Shown in pieces: positions 45,817 to 54,928 of a stretch of DNA of 64,000 bases (position 1 is its first letter; every line of letters begins with the position of its first letter). The stretch covers positions 16,714 through 80,713 of the forward strand of contig PVXE01000012.1 of the NCBI GenBank assembly GCA_014444615.1. The letters are read 5' to 3'. The stretch is from Tagaea sp. CACIAM 22H2 (lineage in GTDB: Bacteria > Pseudomonadota > Alphaproteobacteria > CACIAM-22H2). Under the pieces are notes generated by a model, which worked only from the letters and a program-made list of their open reading frames with translations, was not told where the DNA came from and did no database searches. Made by a program: the position numbers and the translations under genes.

Positions 45817-46749
45817 ATGTCCGACCGCCTCGCCGAACTCGAGCTTTTCGTCGCCCTCGCCGCGCGCGGCGCGCTGGCCCCGGCCGCGCGCGAACTGGGT
45901 TTGGGCCCCGCGCGCGCCAGCCGCTTGCTGGCGGCGTTGGAAACGCGGCTGGGCACGCGGCTCGCACGGCGCACCACCCGCGCCTTGTCGCTGACCGAAG
46001 CAGGGCAACGTTATTTGGCGCACGCGCAACGCGCCTTGGCCGAATTGGCGCAAGCGCACACGGTGTTGAAGGGGACACAAGCGGGGCCGAGCGGCACGCT
46101 GCGCCTGACCGCACCGACGCAATTCGGCGCGATCCATGTCGCACCGCTCGCCGCCGAACTGATCGCGGCCCATCCCGCCTTGTCGGTCGATCTGACGCTG
46201 GACGACCATGCCGTCGATCCGATCGTCGGCGGGTTCGACGCGAGTTTGCGCATCGGCACGCCGCCGCCCGGCACACTGATCGCGCGGCGCGTGGGCGAAA
46301 CGCGCATCGTCACCGTCGCGTCGCCCGATTATCTCGTGCGGGCCGGCGAGCCGCGCGTCCCCGACGATCTCGACGGCCACGAATGTCTTGTCTGGCGCGG
46401 TGTCGGCCGTACGGCCGCGTGGCGTTTTCGCCGGAACGGCAAATTGCGCGAGCGCGTCGTGAACGGACGTTTCGTCGCGGACTCGCCCGCCGCGATCCTC
46501 TCGGCGGCGATTGCGGGTGCCGGCATCGCGCGCTTGCCCGAATACCAGGCCCGCGCCGCGCTGGCGGCGGGCAAGCTCGTCGAGATCTTGGGCGAATATG
46601 CGCCGCCGCCCGCCCCGATCAACGTGTTGTATCCGGCGCCGGGCGCGGGCCTGCAAATCCCCGCCAAGCTGCGCGTTTTCATCGACCTCGCCATCGCGCG
46701 ATTGGCGCCGCAAAAACCCGCGCTGGACAGGCGCATGAAGGACCGCTAG
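45817..46749 (+). CDS. LysR-family regulator (divergent from AhpD/PNPOx-like operon)
   Basis: 310 residues. Helix-turn-helix at the N-terminus (LELFVALAARGALAPAAREL, then ASRLLAALETRLG), with the linker TTRALSLTEAGQRYL, and an effector-binding domain. It diverges from the AhpD-like and PNPOx-like genes, so it most probably controls that pair; the inducer is unknown. Codon use is normal. Confidence 0.93.
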   Translation: MSDRLAELELFVALAARGALAPAARELGLGPARASRLLAALETRLGTRLARRTTRALSLTEAGQRYLAHAQRALAELAQAHTVLKGTQAGPSGTLRLTAPTQFGAIHVAPLAAELIAAHPALSVDLTLDDHAVDPIVGGFDASLRIGTPPPGTLIARRVGETRIVTVASPDYLVRAGEPRVPDDLDGHECLVWRGVGRTAAWRFRRNGKLRERVVNGRFVADSPAAILSAAIAGAGIARLPEYQARAALAAGKLVEILGEYAPPPAPINVLYPAPGAGLQIPAKLRVFIDLAIARLAPQKPALDRRMKDR

Positions 46750-46785
46750 CGTAGCGGCCTTCATAAGGGGAGTTCCCGAAAGGTC

Positions 46786-46836
46786 ATGCAACCGCGCGCG
46801 ATCCGTATCGTCCGCTGGTCCCGTTGGTGGCGCTGA
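46786..46836 (+). CDS. trpL: trp leader peptide
   Basis: A 16-codon ORF, MQPRAIRIVRWSRWWR, lies 105 bases before the fused trpE-trpG gene. Three of its last six residues are Trp (codons at 46816, 46825 and 46828), the hallmark of a tryptophan attenuator. AAAGG and GGGGAG precede the ATG. Rhizobia have a comparable leader before trpE(G). The Trp codons sit in the left arm of the hairpin at 46824-46847, so ribosome stalling would change the RNA fold. Confidence 0.85.
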   Translation: MQPRAIRIVRWSRWWR

Positions 46837-46940
46837 GCGCCAGCCAACCCTTTCCCCTTTTTTCCGTCCGTATTGGCCGTTTTGCGCTTCCCCGTTAGCG
46901 GGATTCCGTCCGGCCGCCCCGATTTCAAGGAACTCCCGCG
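46824..46940 (+). promoter_or_regulatory. trp attenuator region
   Basis: Hairpin 1:2 pairs TTGG and TGGCGC (46824-46833) with GCGCCA and CCAA (46837-46847), with one bulge. Its left arm contains the tandem Trp codons. A pyrimidine tract, TTTCCCCTTTTTT, follows at 46851-46863. The GCCAA of the right arm can instead pair with TTGGC at 46873-46877. A further hairpin, with GGCCG (46875) against CGGCC (46911) and an inner CCCG/CGGG stem, can form before the gene. Mutually exclusive pairings of this sort are expected for attenuation; which hairpin ends transcription is not clear, as the last lacks a T run. Confidence 0.65.
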
Positions 46941-49136
46941 ATGCGCTACGACTTCACCACGCCCACCGGCCTGACGCTGACCCGACAGCGCCGCACGCTG
47001 GCTTACGACACCGCCCTCGACGGTTTCGCCGAAAAGCTCGACCGCACGCGCGGCGGCTTGTTCTCCTCCGGCGTCGATTATCCCGGCCGATATTCGCGCT
47101 GGGAGTTCGGCTTCGCCGATCCGCCGGTTGAGATCGTCGGCGGCGGCAATAAACTCGAACTCAAAGCGCTGAACGAGCGCGGGATCGTGCTGATCGATCT
47201 GCTCGATCCGATCTTCGAGGATATGGCCGAAGCGCGCATCGTCGCGCGCGATCCCGGCTATCGCCGGATCGAAACGATTGCCGCCGCCGGACCGTTTCCG
47301 GAGGAAAAACGCAGCCAGCAACCCTCGCTATTTTCGCCGCTGCGCCGCTTGGTCGCCGAGTTCAGGGGTATCGCCGATGGGTTTATCGGCTTGTATGGCG
47401 CGTTCGGCTACGATCTGCTGTTCCAGTTCGAGCCGATCAAGCTGAGCCAGAACCGCCCGGCCGAAACGCGCGACTTGCATCTGTTCATCCCGGACCGGAT
47501 GCTGATCGTCGACCGGCGCAAGGAAACCGCCTTCCGCTACGATTACGATTTCGCGCGCGCGCGCGTGTCGACCGAGGGCAAGTCGCGCGTTTGCATGGCG
47601 CCCGTCCCGCGCCGGCGCTACGCCGAGCCGAAAGCGAAACCCGAAATCACCTCGGATCTGACGGCCGAACAATACGCCGCGATGGTCGACGTGGCGCGCG
47701 AGCGCATGCGCGTGGGCGATATCTTCGAAGTCGTGCTGTCGCGCCGCTTCGAAGCGCTTTACCAAGCCTCCCCGTCCTCGCTGTTCGCGAAGCTGAAGAA
47801 GGTCAATCCCAGCCCGTTCGAATTCTATCTCCAGCTCGGGCCCGATCGCCTCGTCGGCACCAGCCCCGAAATGTATGTGCGCGTCGAAGGCGACCGGGTG
47901 GAAAGCTGCCCGATCTCCGGCACCGCACGGCGCGGGCGCAATGCGATGGAGGACGCCGAGCGGCTCAAAGCGCTGATCAACTCGGAGAAGGACGAAGTCG
48001 AGTTGACGATGTGCACCGATGTCGACCGCAACGACAAATCGCGCATTTGCGTGCCGGGCACGGTCAAACTGCTCGGCCGGCGTCAGATCGAGGCCTATCA
48101 GGGCCTGTTCCACACGGTCGACCATGTCGAAGGCCGTTTGCGCCCCGACGTCACGGGCCTGGACGCGTTCATCTCGCATATGTGGGCCGTGACGCTGACC
48201 GGTGCGCCGAAGAAATGGGCGGTCGAAATCGTCGAAGCGATGGAGACGAGTCCGCGCGGCTGGTATGGCGGTGCGGTCGGCGCCTTGCAGTTCAACGGCG
48301 ACGTCAACACCGGCATCACGATCCGCACCGTCCATCTGACCGAGGACGAGAAAAAGAAGCAGGTCGCGCGCTATCGCGTCGGCGCCACGCTGGTGTGGGA
48401 CTCGATCGGGATGGAGGAAAACGAAGAAACCTTCGTCAAGGCGAGCGCCTTGTTCCGCGTGCTTGCCCCGCCGGCCGCCGCCGCGAACGAAGCGACGAAA
48501 GCTCAGCCCGGCAAGGGCAAGCGGATCGTGCTGATCGACAACGAAGACAGCTTCGTCCACACGCTGGCGGATTATTTCCGCCAGACCGGGGCGGACGTGT
48601 CGACCTATCGCCACGGTTTGACGCCTGACGCGATCGTGGCGCTGAAACCCGATCTGGTCGTGCATTCGCCGGGGCCGGGCACGCCCGCGCAGTTCGGTGT
48701 GCCGACGCTGGTGCGCGCGTTGGCCGACCGGGGCTTGGCGCAATTCGGCGTGTGCTTGGGCCTGCAGGGAACCGTCGAAGCCTTCGGCGGCGCGCTGGAC
48801 GTGCTACCGGAGCCGCGCCATGGCAAGCGCTGGGATATCGAGCATGACGGTACGGGCTTGTTCGCCGGCCTACCGAGCCCCTGCGCGGTCGGCGCCTATC
48901 ACTCGCTGCATGCGCGCGCGTCGGCGTTTCCGCACGGCGAGCTCGACATCGTCGCGCGCACGCCGGCCGGGCTCGTCATGGCGGTGCGGCACAAGCGTTT
49001 GCCGATCGCGGCCGTGCAGTTCCATCCCGAATCAGTGCTGTCGATGGGCCGCACCGAAGCGGGGGAGATCGGCCATTTGCTGATCGCCAACGTGATCGCG
49101 GAGTTGATCGCCAAGCGGCAAGCGAAGGCCGCGTAA
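46941..49136 (+). CDS. trpE(G): Anthranilate synthase, fused component I and II
   Basis: 731-residue fusion. Residues about 1-510 are the chorismate-binding component I, with ISGTARRGRN, EKDEVELTMCTDVDRNDKSRIC and TGAPKKWAVEIVE. From about residue 526 (KRIVLIDNEDSFVHTLADYF) begins the glutamine amidotransferase component II, with catalytic Cys605 in GVCLGLQG and HPES near the end. It converts chorismate and glutamine to anthranilate, the first step of tryptophan synthesis. The fused form is known from rhizobia and Azospirillum. ATG 46941 follows AAGGA. Controlled by the leader peptide and attenuator just upstream. Confidence 0.96.
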   Translation: MRYDFTTPTGLTLTRQRRTLAYDTALDGFAEKLDRTRGGLFSSGVDYPGRYSRWEFGFADPPVEIVGGGNKLELKALNERGIVLIDLLDPIFEDMAEARIVARDPGYRRIETIAAAGPFPEEKRSQQPSLFSPLRRLVAEFRGIADGFIGLYGAFGYDLLFQFEPIKLSQNRPAETRDLHLFIPDRMLIVDRRKETAFRYDYDFARARVSTEGKSRVCMAPVPRRRYAEPKAKPEITSDLTAEQYAAMVDVARERMRVGDIFEVVLSRRFEALYQASPSSLFAKLKKVNPSPFEFYLQLGPDRLVGTSPEMYVRVEGDRVESCPISGTARRGRNAMEDAERLKALINSEKDEVELTMCTDVDRNDKSRICVPGTVKLLGRRQIEAYQGLFHTVDHVEGRLRPDVTGLDAFISHMWAVTLTGAPKKWAVEIVEAMETSPRGWYGGAVGALQFNGDVNTGITIRTVHLTEDEKKKQVARYRVGATLVWDSIGMEENEETFVKASALFRVLAPPAAAANEATKAQPGKGKRIVLIDNEDSFVHTLADYFRQTGADVSTYRHGLTPDAIVALKPDLVVHSPGPGTPAQFGVPTLVRALADRGLAQFGVCLGLQGTVEAFGGALDVLPEPRHGKRWDIEHDGTGLFAGLPSPCAVGAYHSLHARASAFPHGELDIVARTPAGLVMAVRHKRLPIAAVQFHPESVLSMGRTEAGEIGHLLIANVIAELIAKRQAKAA

Positions 49137-49321
49137 GCCCCCACGTAAGAAGGTTGCGCCGCCCCCTTGCGGGGCGGCAACAACCGGAACCTCTTCGCAT
49201 ATGCACCGGGAAGCTTGTTGCTTTCTGGTGCGGCGATGCGGGCGGGCGTTGAGAGCGCGGGCGCGACCCGCTACGCTTTCCTCCGACGCGGGGGTATCAC
49301 CCCGCGCGATCCAGGGATGGA
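49137..49321 (+). promoter_or_regulatory. Intergenic hairpins between trpE(G) and the oxidoreductase gene
   Basis: Two perfect hairpins: GCCGCCCC/GGGGCGGC (49158-49178), without a T run, probably the end of the trp transcript; and CGCGGGG/CCCCGCG (49287-49306), 15 bases before the next start, where it could shield the ribosome-binding region. No ORF is seen. Confidence 0.4.
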
Positions 49322-52300
49322 ATGGCGATGGCTCTCCCCGCGCGCCCGCTGCTCGACGTCACACTCGACGACAAATACGTCGCCCAATCGGGGCGCGTGT
49401 ATCTCACGGGCACGCAAGCCTTGGTGCGCCTCGCCTTCATGCAGCGCCGCCGCGATTTGGCCGCCGGGCTCAACACCGCGGGTTTCGTGTCGGGCTATCG
49501 CGGCTCGCCGCTGGGCGGGCTCGACCAGGCGATGTGGCAAGCGCGCCGCCACATGAAGGATCACCACATTCATTTCACGCCGGGCGTGAACGAGGAATTG
49601 GCCGCCGCCGCCGTGTGGGGCACGCAGCAGGTCAACATGTATGACGGCGCCAAATACGACGGCGTTTTCGGCATGTGGTACGGCAAGGGCCCGGGCGTGG
49701 ATCGCTGCGGCGACGTGTTCAAACACGCCAACGCGGCGGGTACGTCGCCCAATGGCGGCGTTCTGGTGCTGGCGGGCGACGACCACGCGGCGAAATCCTC
49801 GACGCTGGCGCATCAATCCGAACACGAATTCGTATCCGCGATGATGCCCGTGCTAAACCCCTCGGGCGTCCAGGAATTCCTCGATCTCGGCCTCTATGGC
49901 TGGGCGATGAGCCGTTATTCGGGCTGTTGGGTCGCGTTCAAATGCACGGGCGAGACGACGGATTCGTCCGCCTCCGTGCTGATCGACCCGCATCGCCTGA
50001 ATATGGTGACGCCGACGGATTTCGAAATGCCGCCGGGCGGTTTGCATATCCGCTGGCCCGATCATTGGATCGAGCAGGAACACCGCCTGCAAAAATACAA
50101 AGTCTACGCGGCCCTCGCCTTCGCGCGCGCCAACAAGCTCGACAAGATCGTCATCGACAGTCCGAAGCCCCGTTTCGGCATCGTGACGACGGGCAAGAGC
50201 TATCTCGACGTGCGCCAAGCGCTCGACGATTTGGGCATCGACGACGCGCTCGCCGCCCAGATCGGCCTGCGGCTTTACAAGGTGGCGATGCCCTGGCCGT
50301 TGGAGCGCGAGGGCGCGCGCCATTTCGCCGAAGGTCTCGACGAAGTTCTGGTCGTCGAGGAAAAGCGCGCGCTGATCGAGAACCAGCTGAAGGAACAGCT
50401 CTACAACTGGCGCGCCGATGTGCGCCCGCGCGTCGTCGGCAAATTCGACGAGAAGGGCAAATGGATCCTGCCCTCGGCGGGCGAATTGACGCCCGCGATG
50501 GTCGCCAAAGTGATCGCCGAGCGCCTAAAGCCCTTTTACGATTCGCCGCGCATGCGCGAGCGCGTCGCGTTCCTGGAGCGTCAGGAACAAGCGCCCGAAG
50601 GCCATTCCTTCAAGCGCGTGCCCTATTTCTGCTCCGGCTGCCCGCATAACACGTCGACGAAAGTGCCCGAGGGCAGCCGCGCGATGGCCGGCATCGGCTG
50701 CCATTTCATGGCGCTGTGGATGGATCGCGAGACGACCACCTTCACCAATATGGGCTGCGAGGGTGCGCCCTGGATCGGCCAGTCGCCCTTCACCGACACG
50801 AAGCACGTGTTCCAGAATTTGGGCGACGGCACGTATTTCCATTCGGGCTCGCTCGCCATCCGCGCGGCCATCGCCGCCAAGGTGAACGTCACCTACAAGC
50901 TGCTGTTCAACGACGCGGTCGCGATGACCGGCGGCCAGCCGCATGACGGGCAATTGACCGTGCCGCAGATCACGCGGATGGTCGCGGCCGAAGGCGTGAA
51001 GCGCATCGTCGTGACCAGCGACGATCCCGACAAGTATCGCCCCGCCGATTTCGCCGGCGGCGTGGAGATCCGCCACCGCGACGAGCTCGATGCCGTGCAG
51101 AAGGATTTGCGCGACACGGCCGGCGTGACCGTGCTGATCCACGACCAGACGTGTGCCGCCGAGAAACGCCGCCGGCGCAAGCGCGGCACCTATCCCGATC
51201 CGGACAAGCGCATCTTTATCAACGACGCGGTGTGCGAAGGCTGCGGCGATTGCTCGGTGCAGTCGAACTGCCTGTCGGTCGTGCCGGTCGAAACCGAATT
51301 CGGACGCAAGCGCGCCATCGACCAATCGAGCTGCAACAAGGATTTCTCCTGCGTCAAAGGCTTCTGCCCGTCCTTCGTCAACGTGCTGGGCGGCAAGGTC
51401 CGCAAACCGCGCAGCAAAGCGCTCGAGTCCGGCGCCGACCCGTTCGCGGCGTTGCCCGCCCCCGCTTTGCCGAGCAGTGCGTCGCCCTATGGCATTCTCG
51501 TGACCGGCGTGGGCGGTACCGGTGTCGTCACCATCGGCGCCTTGCTGGGCATGGCCGCGCATCTGGAAGGCAAAGGCGTGTCGGTGCTCGACATGGCGGG
51601 CCTCGCCCAAAAAGGCGGTGCGGTGCTGTCGCATATCCGCATCGCCGACGATCCGAACGATCTGCACGCCGTGCGCATCGCGGCGGGCGAAGCCAAGCTG
51701 CTGCTCGGCTGCGACATGGTCGTCGCGGCCGGGGCCGAAACGCTGGATCGAGTTCGGGTCGGCGAAACCCGCGCCGTGATCAACACGCATGAATCGCCGA
51801 CCGGCGATTTCACCCGCAATCCCGATCTCGCCTTCCCCGCCGACGGGATGAAGGCCGCGATTTCCCATGCGCTGGGCCAAGGGGCGGCCGAATTCGTCGA
51901 GGCGAGCGAATTGGCGACCGCGCTGATGGGCGATTCGATCGCGACCAACCCGTTCATGCTGGGCTATGCGTGGCAGAAGGGTACGATCCCGCTCGGCCTC
52001 GACTCGCTGATGCGCGCGATCGAGCTCAACCAAGTCGCGGTCGATGCGAACAAGCGCGCCTTCAATTGGGGGCGCCTTGCCGCCGTTGAGATCGACAAGG
52101 TGCGCGACGCCGCCAAGCCCACGCTGCCGCCGGAACGCAAACTCGCGCGCACGCTGGATGAGGTGATCGCCGCGCGCCTGCCCTATCTCGCCGCCTATCA
52201 AGACGAAACGCTCGCGCGCAAATACGAGAAGCTGGTGCGCGACGTCGCCGCCGCCGAAGCCGCCAAGACGCCGGGCCGTACTGGCCTCGCCATGGCCGTC

Positions 52301-52810
52301 GCACGCTATTACGCCAAGCTGCTCGCCTATAAGGACGAGTACGAGGTGGCACGCCTCTACAGCGACGGCACTTTCCGCAAGGCCTTGGCGCGGCAGTTCG
52401 AGGGCGACTACAAGATCGAACTCAATCTCGCCCCGCCGATGTTGAGCGAGATCGACGCCACGACCGGCCGCCCGCGCAAAAAGACCTTCGGGCCGTGGAT
52501 GCTGTCGGCGCTCAGCGTGCTGGCGAAGTTCAAATTCCTGCGCGGCACGGCGTTTGACCCGTTCGGCCGCACGGACGAACGCAAAACCGAGCGCCGGTTG
52601 ATCGCCGATTACGAAGCGACGATTGCCGAAGTTCTGGAGCGCCTCACGCCGGCGACGCACGAAGCCGCCGTGGGCCTCGCCTCGATCCCCGAAGAGATTC
52701 GCGGCTTTGGCCCCGTGAAGGAAACGCATATCGCCAAGGCCGAAGCGCATAAAGCGATGCTGCTCGCGCGTCTGCGCGATCCGGCGGCAAGCCTAGCCGC
52801 GGCGGAATAG
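49322..52810 (+). CDS. Fused indolepyruvate ferredoxin oxidoreductase (alpha/beta type)
   Basis: 1162-residue single-chain enzyme of the IorA/IorB family that oxidatively decarboxylates aryl-pyruvates such as indolepyruvate to acyl-CoA, passing electrons to ferredoxin. The order is a pyrimidine-binding domain (residues 30-250), a TPP-binding domain with FCSGCPHNTST and GIGCHFMALW, a 4Fe-4S site CEGCGDCSVQSNC (about 638-650), then the gamma/beta-like domain starting GILVTGVGGTGVVTIGALLG, and a C-terminal DUF6537-like helical part. Length matches the long proteobacterial form. It follows trpE(G), but a direct tryptophan link is not shown. ATG 49322 lies behind AGGGA. Confidence 0.92.
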   Translation: MAMALPARPLLDVTLDDKYVAQSGRVYLTGTQALVRLAFMQRRRDLAAGLNTAGFVSGYRGSPLGGLDQAMWQARRHMKDHHIHFTPGVNEELAAAAVWGTQQVNMYDGAKYDGVFGMWYGKGPGVDRCGDVFKHANAAGTSPNGGVLVLAGDDHAAKSSTLAHQSEHEFVSAMMPVLNPSGVQEFLDLGLYGWAMSRYSGCWVAFKCTGETTDSSASVLIDPHRLNMVTPTDFEMPPGGLHIRWPDHWIEQEHRLQKYKVYAALAFARANKLDKIVIDSPKPRFGIVTTGKSYLDVRQALDDLGIDDALAAQIGLRLYKVAMPWPLEREGARHFAEGLDEVLVVEEKRALIENQLKEQLYNWRADVRPRVVGKFDEKGKWILPSAGELTPAMVAKVIAERLKPFYDSPRMRERVAFLERQEQAPEGHSFKRVPYFCSGCPHNTSTKVPEGSRAMAGIGCHFMALWMDRETTTFTNMGCEGAPWIGQSPFTDTKHVFQNLGDGTYFHSGSLAIRAAIAAKVNVTYKLLFNDAVAMTGGQPHDGQLTVPQITRMVAAEGVKRIVVTSDDPDKYRPADFAGGVEIRHRDELDAVQKDLRDTAGVTVLIHDQTCAAEKRRRRKRGTYPDPDKRIFINDAVCEGCGDCSVQSNCLSVVPVETEFGRKRAIDQSSCNKDFSCVKGFCPSFVNVLGGKVRKPRSKALESGADPFAALPAPALPSSASPYGILVTGVGGTGVVTIGALLGMAAHLEGKGVSVLDMAGLAQKGGAVLSHIRIADDPNDLHAVRIAAGEAKLLLGCDMVVAAGAETLDRVRVGETRAVINTHESPTGDFTRNPDLAFPADGMKAAISHALGQGAAEFVEASELATALMGDSIATNPFMLGYAWQKGTIPLGLDSLMRAIELNQVAVDANKRAFNWGRLAAVEIDKVRDAAKPTLPPERKLARTLDEVIAARLPYLAAYQDETLARKYEKLVRDVAAAEAAKTPGRTGLAMAVARYYAKLLAYKDEYEVARLYSDGTFRKALARQFEGDYKIELNLAPPMLSEIDATTGRPRKKTFGPWMLSALSVLAKFKFLRGTAFDPFGRTDERKTERRLIADYEATIAEVLERLTPATHEAAVGLASIPEEIRGFGPVKETHIAKAEAHKAMLLARLRDPAASLAAAE

Positions 52811-52811
52811 A

Positions 52812-53516
52812 TTGTTCGTCGCCGGGGTCGATGGCTGCAAAGGCGGCTGGGTCGCCGTGTTCCGTCACGCGAAGACGGGGCGCGGCTTCGCCCGCTTCGC
52901 CCAAACGATCGCCGAGATCGTGGACGCGCCCGAGCGTCCCGCCTGGATCGCGATCGATATGCCGATGGGTTTCGCCGACGACGCGCTGAAAGGCGGGCGC
53001 GATTGCGAGAAGGCCGCGCGCGCGATTTTGGGGCCCGCCGGCCGCGCGTCTTGCGTGTTCTCGGCCCCGTGTCGCGCAGCGCTCGCGGCCAAGGACTATC
53101 CCGCCGCCAACGCGCGCAATCGCAAGGCCGCCGGGATCGGCCTGTCGAAACAAGCGTGGAACCTTTTCCCCAAAATGCGCGAGGTCGATGCGCTGCTGCG
53201 CGCGAGACCCCAAGCGCCGATTTTCGAATCGCACCCGGAACTCTGCTTCGGCCGCTTGGCGGGCGAACCCTTGCGCGCGGCGAAGAAGACGGCGGAAGGC
53301 CGGGCGCAACGCCTTGCCCTGTTGGCGAAGGAAGGCTTCGGCGAATTGCCCGCGTGGCTCGAATTGTTCCCGCGCAAGCTGGTGGCGCCGGACGATGTGA
53401 TCGACGCGGCGGTCGTGTGCCTGACTGCCTTGCGCCGCGCGAAAGGCACGGCTGAGCGCCTGCCCGTGCAGGCGCCGAAGGATCGTTACGGAATCGAAAT
53501 GGCGATCTGGCGCTGA
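52812..53516 (+). CDS. DUF429 family protein
   Basis: 234 residues starting with TTG at 52812, one base after the preceding stop codon. The start MFVAGVDGCKGGWVAV is the family hallmark (a ribonuclease-H-like nuclease fold, with Asp7 likely in the active site), followed by IDMPMGFAD with another acidic residue and ESHPELCFGRLAG; DDVIDAAVVCLTALR is near the end. Function unknown. Coupled in translation to the oxidoreductase gene by position only. Confidence 0.88.
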   Translation: MFVAGVDGCKGGWVAVFRHAKTGRGFARFAQTIAEIVDAPERPAWIAIDMPMGFADDALKGGRDCEKAARAILGPAGRASCVFSAPCRAALAAKDYPAANARNRKAAGIGLSKQAWNLFPKMREVDALLRARPQAPIFESHPELCFGRLAGEPLRAAKKTAEGRAQRLALLAKEGFGELPAWLELFPRKLVAPDDVIDAAVVCLTALRRAKGTAERLPVQAPKDRYGIEMAIWR

Positions 53517-53526
53517 AGCGCGAAGA

Positions 53527-53778
53527 TCAGACTTCCAGCGCGCGGCGGTACAGGTCGAGCAGCTCGTCCTGCTCCTTGCGATCGGGCTCTTCCATTTTGC
53601 GCAGCTTGATCACCTGGCGCATGATCTTGGTGTCGAAGCCGTTGCCCTTGGCCTCGGCATAGACCTCGCGGATATCGGCGGCGAGATCGGCCTTTTCGGT
53701 TTCCAGCCGCTCGATGCGCTCGACGAAAGAACGCAGTTTCGCCGCCGCAATGCCGCCCTGATCGCCGCCGTCCGCCAT
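53527..53778 (-). CDS. gapR: DUF2312 protein, GapR-like nucleoid-associated protein
   Basis: 83 residues, nearly all helical: LRSFVERIERLETEKADLAADIREVYAEAKGNGFDTKIM, then QVIKLRKMEEPDRKEQDELLDLYRRAL. This is the DUF2312 pattern of Caulobacter GapR, which clamps overtwisted DNA ahead of moving polymerases and is needed for replication. The KGNGFD block is diagnostic. It lies tail-to-tail with DUF429, ten bases apart. Alphaproteobacteria-specific, so it supports the taxonomic assignment. Confidence 0.9.
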   Translation of the reverse strand: MADGGDQGGIAAAKLRSFVERIERLETEKADLAADIREVYAEAKGNGFDTKIMRQVIKLRKMEEPDRKEQDELLDLYRRALEV

Positions 53779-53878
53779 GTGTTTCGCTCCGAATCCGGAA
53801 AGTCAGTCGCGAGGATGTAGCGGACCCAAGCCCCCCGGCGCCAGAGGCTTGAGCCTGTGGATAACGGGGATAGCGGGC

Positions 53879-54928
53879 CTAAACGACGGGCGGTGGCGTG
53901 TAATCGCGCACGATGGGGGGAATCCGGCCTTCCTCGATGCCGTGGCAGGCGACCATCGTACCGGTCGGCGACGGCTTCGAGACCGGCCGTTCGGCGGCGC
54001 AACGCTCGTTCGCGAAGGGGCAGCGCGGATGGAAGGCGCAGCCCGTGGGCGGATTGATCGGGTTGGGCACCTCGCCCGCGACCGGCGTGCGCGGGCGGCC
54101 CGACATGTCGAGGTCGGGGATCGCGTCGAGCAGCATGCGCGTATAGGGGTGCTGCGGACGGTTGAAGATCGCCTTCTTGTCGCCGATCTCGACCAAGCGG
54201 CCGAGATACATCACGCCCACGCGGTCGGAGATGTAATAGACGACCGCAAGATTGTGGCTGATGAAGAGGTACGTGAGCCCCAGATCGCGCTGGAGCTGCT
54301 TCATCAGATTCAGGATCTGCGCCTGCACCGAAACGTCGAGCGCCGACGTGGGTTCGTCGCAGACCAGGAATTCCGGATTCGACGACAAGGCGCGCGCGAT
54401 GGAAATTCGCTGGCGCTGACCGCCGGAGAATTCATGCGGGAATTTTTCCGCGTCGGCCGGCGATAGGCCGACCTGGCGCAGCAATTCGCCCACGCGGGTT
54501 TTGATTTGTGCGGGATCCGACATCAGCCCGTGCACGGTGATCGGCTCGGCGATGATCTTGCCCACGCGCCAGCGCGGATTGAGGCTGGCATAGGGGTCCT
54601 GGAAGATCATCTGGAAGCGCTTGCGGATACGCGCCCCCTCGGCGGCCGACGGAATCGTCGCCATGTTCTGGCCGTCGAATTCGATCGAGCCCGCGCTGGG
54701 CCCATAGAGCCCGACGACGAGGCGCGCGACCGTCGACTTGCCGCAGCCGGATTCGCCGACGAAGCTGAGCGTTTCGCCGCGCGCGATATCGAAATCGAGC
54801 CCGTCGACGGCGCGCAGAATTTGGCGGCCCGAACGCTCGATCAATCGGTTCAGCAGCGGTTTGGAGACGTCGAAATGGCGCGCGAGGTTTTTCGCGACGA
54901 CCAGGGGCTTGGGCGATTCGGCGTTCAT
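53879..54928 (-). CDS. Peptide/nickel-type ABC transporter ATP-binding subunit (DppF/OppF-like)
   Basis: 349-residue ATPase. Walker A GESGCGKST, Q-loop FQDPYASLNPRW, signature FSGGQRQRISIARAL, Walker B FLVCDEPTSALD, and the C-terminal oligopeptide-transporter extension with four spaced Cys (GCAFHPRCPFANERCAAERP and VACHG), which can bind an iron-sulfur cluster in this family. Last gene of the leftward transporter operon; its ATG overlaps the TGA of the preceding ATPase gene by four bases. Confidence 0.94.
   Translation of the reverse strand: MNAESPKPLVVAKNLARHFDVSKPLLNRLIERSGRQILRAVDGLDFDIARGETLSFVGESGCGKSTVARLVVGLYGPSAGSIEFDGQNMATIPSAAEGARIRKRFQMIFQDPYASLNPRWRVGKIIAEPITVHGLMSDPAQIKTRVGELLRQVGLSPADAEKFPHEFSGGQRQRISIARALSSNPEFLVCDEPTSALDVSVQAQILNLMKQLQRDLGLTYLFISHNLAVVYYISDRVGVMYLGRLVEIGDKKAIFNRPQHPYTRMLLDAIPDLDMSGRPRTPVAGEVPNPINPPTGCAFHPRCPFANERCAAERPVSKPSPTGTMVACHGIEEGRIPPIVRDYTPPPVV

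Noticed and set aside
50525..52750. A 741-codon open frame on the minus strand
   Set aside because: Antisense to the indolepyruvate ferredoxin oxidoreductase gene; no recognisable domain.
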